This document shows, piece after piece, positions 59,633-62,157 of a stretch of DNA of 62,157 nt. Source of the DNA: CAZEAB01 sp964552945. GTDB lineage: Archaea; Nanobdellota; Nanobdellia; Woesearchaeales; GW2011-AR9. The stretch covers positions 1 to 62,157 of the forward strand of contig CAZKIP010000008.1 in the NCBI GenBank assembly GCA_964552945.1. Direction: 5' to 3'. The position numbers and the translations under genes were made by a program. Numbering within the stretch: the first letter of the stretch is position 1; every line of letters begins with the position of its first letter. The notes beneath the pieces are model-generated. The model saw only the letters and a list, made by a program, of their open reading frames with translations, made no database searches and was not told the DNA's origin.

Positions 59633-60526
59633 ATGTTTATAGAAATCAGAAAAAGAGGTAAGAATAAGAAATATTATCTCATCCACACTTATAGAGAAAA
59701 TGGAAAAGTTAAACGTATTTCTAGATATTTAGGGACTAATCTTAGTGAAGAGAAGTTAAATAAATTAAAGAAAGTTGCAGAACAGCATATTCTTGAAGAA
59801 ATCAAAGAAAGAAATATTCTTGAATTTGAATTAACCAGTAAAGAAATAGCTGAGTTTAAGAAGTATGAAAAGGATATTAAAGTTGAGCATTTACAAAAAT
59901 TAAATTGGAAGCGATTTACAGAGGACTTCACTTATAACACAAATGCTATTGAGGGTTCAACAGTTGCTTTATTCGAAGTTAAAGAGTTGTTAAGTGGTAA
60001 GGAAGAACCTCAAGACGCAGATGATCTTGAAACACTTAATGTTGCGAAAGCTGTTGAGTTCATTAAGAAATCAAAAGAGAAAATAACTATTGATTTTGTC
60101 AATCATCTTCACTTAATTTGTTTTAAAGGAACTAAGAAATTTGCAGGTAAATTGCGAGATGTGGAAGTTGTGATCAGAGATGGAAAAGGTAATGTTGTTC
60201 ATCAAGGAGCTCCAATCAATAAAGTTAAAGGATTGCTTGAAGAACTTTGTAAATGGTATGATAAACATAAAAATAAATATCCTGTATTACTTCTTGCTTC
60301 CGTTATGCATAATCAATTTGAGAAGATCCATCCATTTCAAGATGGAAATGGAAGAGTGGGAAGATTATTACTAAATTATGTTTTATTACAACACAAATAT
60401 CCTCCAATAAATATTAAGCTAAGAGATAGGATGAGATATTACAAATGCTTACAAGAATATGATAAAAAGAACGATGTTAAGTCCACTTTGAAATTTCTGA
60501 TAAGTCAATACAAGAAGCAGTTTTAG
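59633..60526 (+). CDS. Fic-domain protein (AMP-transferase type)
   Basis: The 297 residues begin with a small beta domain (KYYLIHTYRENGKVKRISRYLG), then a helical region, and the Fic core with HPFQDGNGRVGR at 233-244, which keeps the catalytic histidine and the nucleotide-binding GNGR. YNTNAIEGST (E107) fits the inhibitory (S/T)xxxE(G/N) motif placed before the core (class II), so activity is probably autoinhibited. Fic enzymes attach AMP or other nucleotides to proteins. The gene is bracketed by GGTGTCTAC palindromes and by 14-bp inverted repeats. Start ATG 59633 is 12 bases after the operator. Confidence 0.9.
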   Translation: MFIEIRKRGKNKKYYLIHTYRENGKVKRISRYLGTNLSEEKLNKLKKVAEQHILEEIKERNILEFELTSKEIAEFKKYEKDIKVEHLQKLNWKRFTEDFTYNTNAIEGSTVALFEVKELLSGKEEPQDADDLETLNVAKAVEFIKKSKEKITIDFVNHLHLICFKGTKKFAGKLRDVEVVIRDGKGNVVHQGAPINKVKGLLEELCKWYDKHKNKYPVLLLASVMHNQFEKIHPFQDGNGRVGRLLLNYVLLQHKYPPINIKLRDRMRYYKCLQEYDKKNDVKSTLKFLISQYKKQF

Positions 60527-60554
60527 GTGTCTACGTTTAAGGGTTGTAGACACC
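60526..60554. repeat. Second GGTGTCTAC palindrome, 3' of the Fic gene
   Basis: GGTGTCTAC (60526-60534) and TGTAGACACC (60545-60554) repeat the operator-like arms; the first arm overlaps the Fic stop codon. As RNA it would form a strong hairpin. Confidence 0.65.
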
Positions 60555-60568
60555 TTCGCATTTTAAGG

Positions 60569-60769
60569 TTATTTTTGAGCTTCTTGAAGTAGTTTAATTT
60601 CTTTCTTAACCATTTCTTGTTGGTTTTTTGTTAATTTTGGTTTAATTGTTTTAAGACAACAATATTTCAAAAAATGATTTTCATCTTTAAATTTCATAAT
60701 TTTCATAGCTCTCTTGAACTTACTGTAACCATTTTTGGAAAGAGTCATCTTCACAGTCTTTTTTGCCAT
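60569..60769 (-). CDS. Small basic protein convergent with Fic
   Basis: This 66-residue lysine-rich protein begins MAKKTVKMTLSKNGYSKFKR and continues as helices. A strand followed by two helices would fit a ribbon-helix-helix-like DNA binder, the usual form of small regulators, but the motif is not clear enough to assign. It lies inside the same inverted repeats as the Fic gene and has its own TATA box (TTTATATTA). It could be the Fic regulator or antitoxin. Confidence 0.6.
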   Translation of the reverse strand: MAKKTVKMTLSKNGYSKFKRAMKIMKFKDENHFLKYCCLKTIKPKLTKNQQEMVKKEIKLLQEAQK

Positions 60770-60817
60770 TTCTATCGCCTCATTTAGTAGAAAGTTGAAC
60801 TTGTAATATAAAGTATT

Positions 60818-60831
60818 TCTTAAGTCCCCCT
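60818..60831 (-). repeat. 14-bp inverted repeat, right copy (Fic unit)
   Basis: TCTTAAGTCCCCCT, the exact reverse complement of 59564-59577. The two copies enclose 1.27 kb with the Fic gene and the small convergent gene. Confidence 0.8.
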
Positions 60832-60911
60832 AATTTTTTAATAATTCATAAAGTCAAAAGAATAAAGGCACCAGTCATTAAGTTCTTAGTTTTAAAATTC
60901 ATCGTCTTAAA

Positions 60912-61105
60912 GGTCACAAAAAATTTGGGAAACATTCGGGAAATCGCTTGGCGATTTAGGCGAAGCCGACCGAATTTTCCTGATAATTCCTGTTAGTTTC
61001 TTTTCCCATACGTAGTGTGGGAAAATTTCGTCCGAAAAGTTTTTTCGGGGGCGTTCTATCCAGCGAACACAGTGAGCAATAGAGAACATACATCAAGGCA
61101 CACTC
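60912..61105 (-). repeat. Structured repeat element, copy E1
   Basis: On the minus strand the order is GAGTGTGCC (61105-61097), a GTTCTCTAT/ATAGAAC hairpin, GCCCCCGAAAAAA (61052-61040), a TTTTCCCA/TGGGAAAA hairpin, GAAACTAACA (61000-60991), then a stem (GGAAAATTCGG with CCGAATGTTTCC) holding two hairpins (GGC-TTC-GCC and AAATCGC-CAA-GCGATTT), and finally TTTTTTGTGACC. The three conserved blocks recur in E2 in the same order. Structured RNA or recombination site; identity unknown. Confidence 0.6.
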
Positions 61106-61207
61106 ATTTTATATCTTTAATCGGGGAAATACTTTACTACTATTCGCAGGGGTTCATAGGTAGCATACAAGAAAGATTTAAATAATAAAGTTTAGTAATT
61201 CTATTAA

Positions 61208-61861
61208 ATGAAAAAAAAAGTAGGTAAAAAAAATAAATTTTATATCAGTAAAAGAGATTATATTATTGGTTCCTTAATTGCCCTATTAATGATAATAGTT
61301 TTTTCAAAAATTAGTTCAGGTAAATCTTTAATAGTAACATTTGTTCCAGGAGTTATTTTTGTATGGTTTGGCTTAACTTATTTATATTTTAAAAAAATTG
61401 ATAATATAGATCTACCTAATTTTGCTCCATTATTCTTTTTAACTTTAGCAGTACAGTTCATTCACTTTTTTGAAGAGTTTTCAACAGGATTTCAAATTAA
61501 GTTTCCGGCTCTATATGGGGGAATGGCATTTTCAAATGAAACATTTGTTAAAATCAACATGGTTGCTTATGCAATATTTGTTATCTCAGCAGTAATTACT
61601 TTTTTTTATAATAAAAGGTTTTTACTGGTACCTATAATGTTTTTTGTTGTCTATGGTGCTATGGGAAATGCTATTGCACATACTTTATGGGTTATTATGT
61701 TGGGAGAATATTTCCCTGGTTTTTTTACTGCTCAAATATATTGGATATTAGGGCCACTTTTATTGAAAAAAATATCAGGTTCCTGGAAAACTACTTTAAT
61801 ATTTATTGGCGCATTTAGTTTTACGTTAATTGTACTCTTAACAAAATTTATCAACTTATAA
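61208..61861 (+). CDS. HXXEE-domain membrane protein
   Basis: This 217-residue protein has a basic N-terminal tail and six predicted helices. The family motif is visible in QFIHFFEEF, and a second histidine in NAIAHTLWVIM is followed by a PGFFTAQIYWILG block, as in HXXEE proteins. Function of the family is unknown, though the conserved H and E residues in helices suggest metal binding or catalysis in the membrane. TATA (GATTTAAATA) lies about 30 bases before the ATG. It lies between elements E1 and E2. Confidence 0.82.
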   Translation: MKKKVGKKNKFYISKRDYIIGSLIALLMIIVFSKISSGKSLIVTFVPGVIFVWFGLTYLYFKKIDNIDLPNFAPLFFLTLAVQFIHFFEEFSTGFQIKFPALYGGMAFSNETFVKINMVAYAIFVISAVITFFYNKRFLLVPIMFFVVYGAMGNAIAHTLWVIMLGEYFPGFFTAQIYWILGPLLLKKISGSWKTTLIFIGAFSFTLIVLLTKFINL

Positions 61862-61990
61862 AATTTGCATATGAACAAATAAAATTGATATTTATTTGGA
61901 TTATAATCAATTTAGTCCCTGAATTTCTAGTTTTAGTATCTAATTTTCCTGATTTATTATGTTAAAGAATAGAGTGTGTAGCACCATCAA

Positions 61991-62157
61991 GAGTGTGCCC
62001 CATTATTGTCTTAGCCCCCGAAAAAATTGAAACTAACATCGCAACTATGCGAAGTTGTTTATATCCGAAGGATAATAAACAATTTGGGAAATGTCCCGAG
62101 CCGAGGGACTTTCCGCATAGTTGCTGTTATACGAGGGTGAGGACGAAGTCCGAAAGC
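61991..62157 (+). repeat. Structured repeat element, copy E2 (runs off the window)
   Basis: GAGTGTGCC (61991), GCCCCCGAAAAAA (62014-62026) and GAAACTAACA (62029-62038) match E1. The main stem is GCAACTATGCG (62041-62051) with CGCATAGTTGC (62114-62124), extended by TAACA/TGTTA. Inside it are TTGTTTATATCC-GAA-GGATAATAAACAA and GTCCC/GGGAC hairpins. A GGAC-GAA-GTCC hairpin begins at 62141. The stem sequences differ from E1 while the layout is kept. Confidence 0.6.

Noticed and set aside
62131..62157. Hammerhead-like core at the window end (TGA, GGAC-GAA-GTCC, GAAA)
   Set aside because: The obligatory CUGANGA box fails at several positions (read as AGGGTGA), so no hammerhead is called; it is treated as a hairpin of element E2.
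59422..62157. Integron attC sites as the identity of the E elements
   Set aside because: TAACA/TGTTA arms and the imperfect stem are suggestive, but the GTTRRRY/RYYYAAC core sites match only in part and no integron integrase is in the window.

Overview
The window is an AT-rich archaeal chromosome segment. It carries a tRNA-Lys followed by the archaeal rpoH-B''-B'-A'-A''-L30e-nusA-S12-S7 operon, Kae1, archaeal SRP RNA, Cdc48, archaeal topoisomerase I, L11 and an SMC protein. TATA boxes of the TTTATAAA type sit about 25-30 bases before several start codons, which implies leaderless mRNAs. The gene mix points to a DPANN archaeon of the Nanoarchaeota/Woesearchaeota/Pacearchaeota kind: a bacterial-type GyrB, tRNAs with more than one intron, many short lineage-specific proteins, large beta-helix surface proteins and almost no metabolism. 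That placement is inference from gene content, not from a marker tree.

Layout. 1-9.4 kb: 3' part of a two-intron tRNA-Lys and the RNA polymerase/ribosomal operon. 9.4-15.4 kb: Kae1, an exported caspase-like protein, a 31-residue-repeat (mTERF-like) protein, GyrB and a small PC4-like protein. 15.4-21.3 kb: SMC, a candidate small RNA, a membrane-anchored protein, and a LAGLIDADG endonuclease running into a second two-intron tRNA (Gly). 21.3-34 kb: a CoA-transferase, a ZPR1-like protein, a conserved GTPase/DUF2073/Zn-ribbon operon, a TrmB-type regulator beside a membrane protein, two pairs of paralogous unknown proteins, a duplicated nucleotidyltransferase, peroxiredoxin, exported coiled-coil proteins and SRP RNA. 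34-48.6 kb: small enzymes, two large unknown proteins (one a predicted zincin), cysteine synthase, TopA, Cdc48, and a Ca2+ antiporter with a Ca2+-ATPase. 48.6-57.3 kb: an 1820-residue beta-helix surface protein, L11 and a glycosyltransferase/deacetylase pair. 57.4-62.2 kb: an accessory zone (HD protein, 5'-truncated LysE-type exporter, Fic protein, HXXEE membrane protein) in which structured repeat elements bracket single genes.

Most unusual signals. (1) Both tRNA genes carry an anticodon-loop intron plus a second intron in the T arm. (2) A pair of covarying GTATAC-closed hairpin RNAs lies beside tRNA-Gly and beside SRP RNA. (3) A family of large structured elements in alternating orientation brackets the accessory genes, and the Fic gene also lies inside nested inverted repeats. 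(4) RpoA' and RpoB' have each lost cysteines of a normally conserved zinc site. (5) A perfectly periodic mTERF-like repeat protein lies upstream of a predicted lipid-anchored caspase-like protein. All stop codon types are used normally and no CRISPR array was seen.
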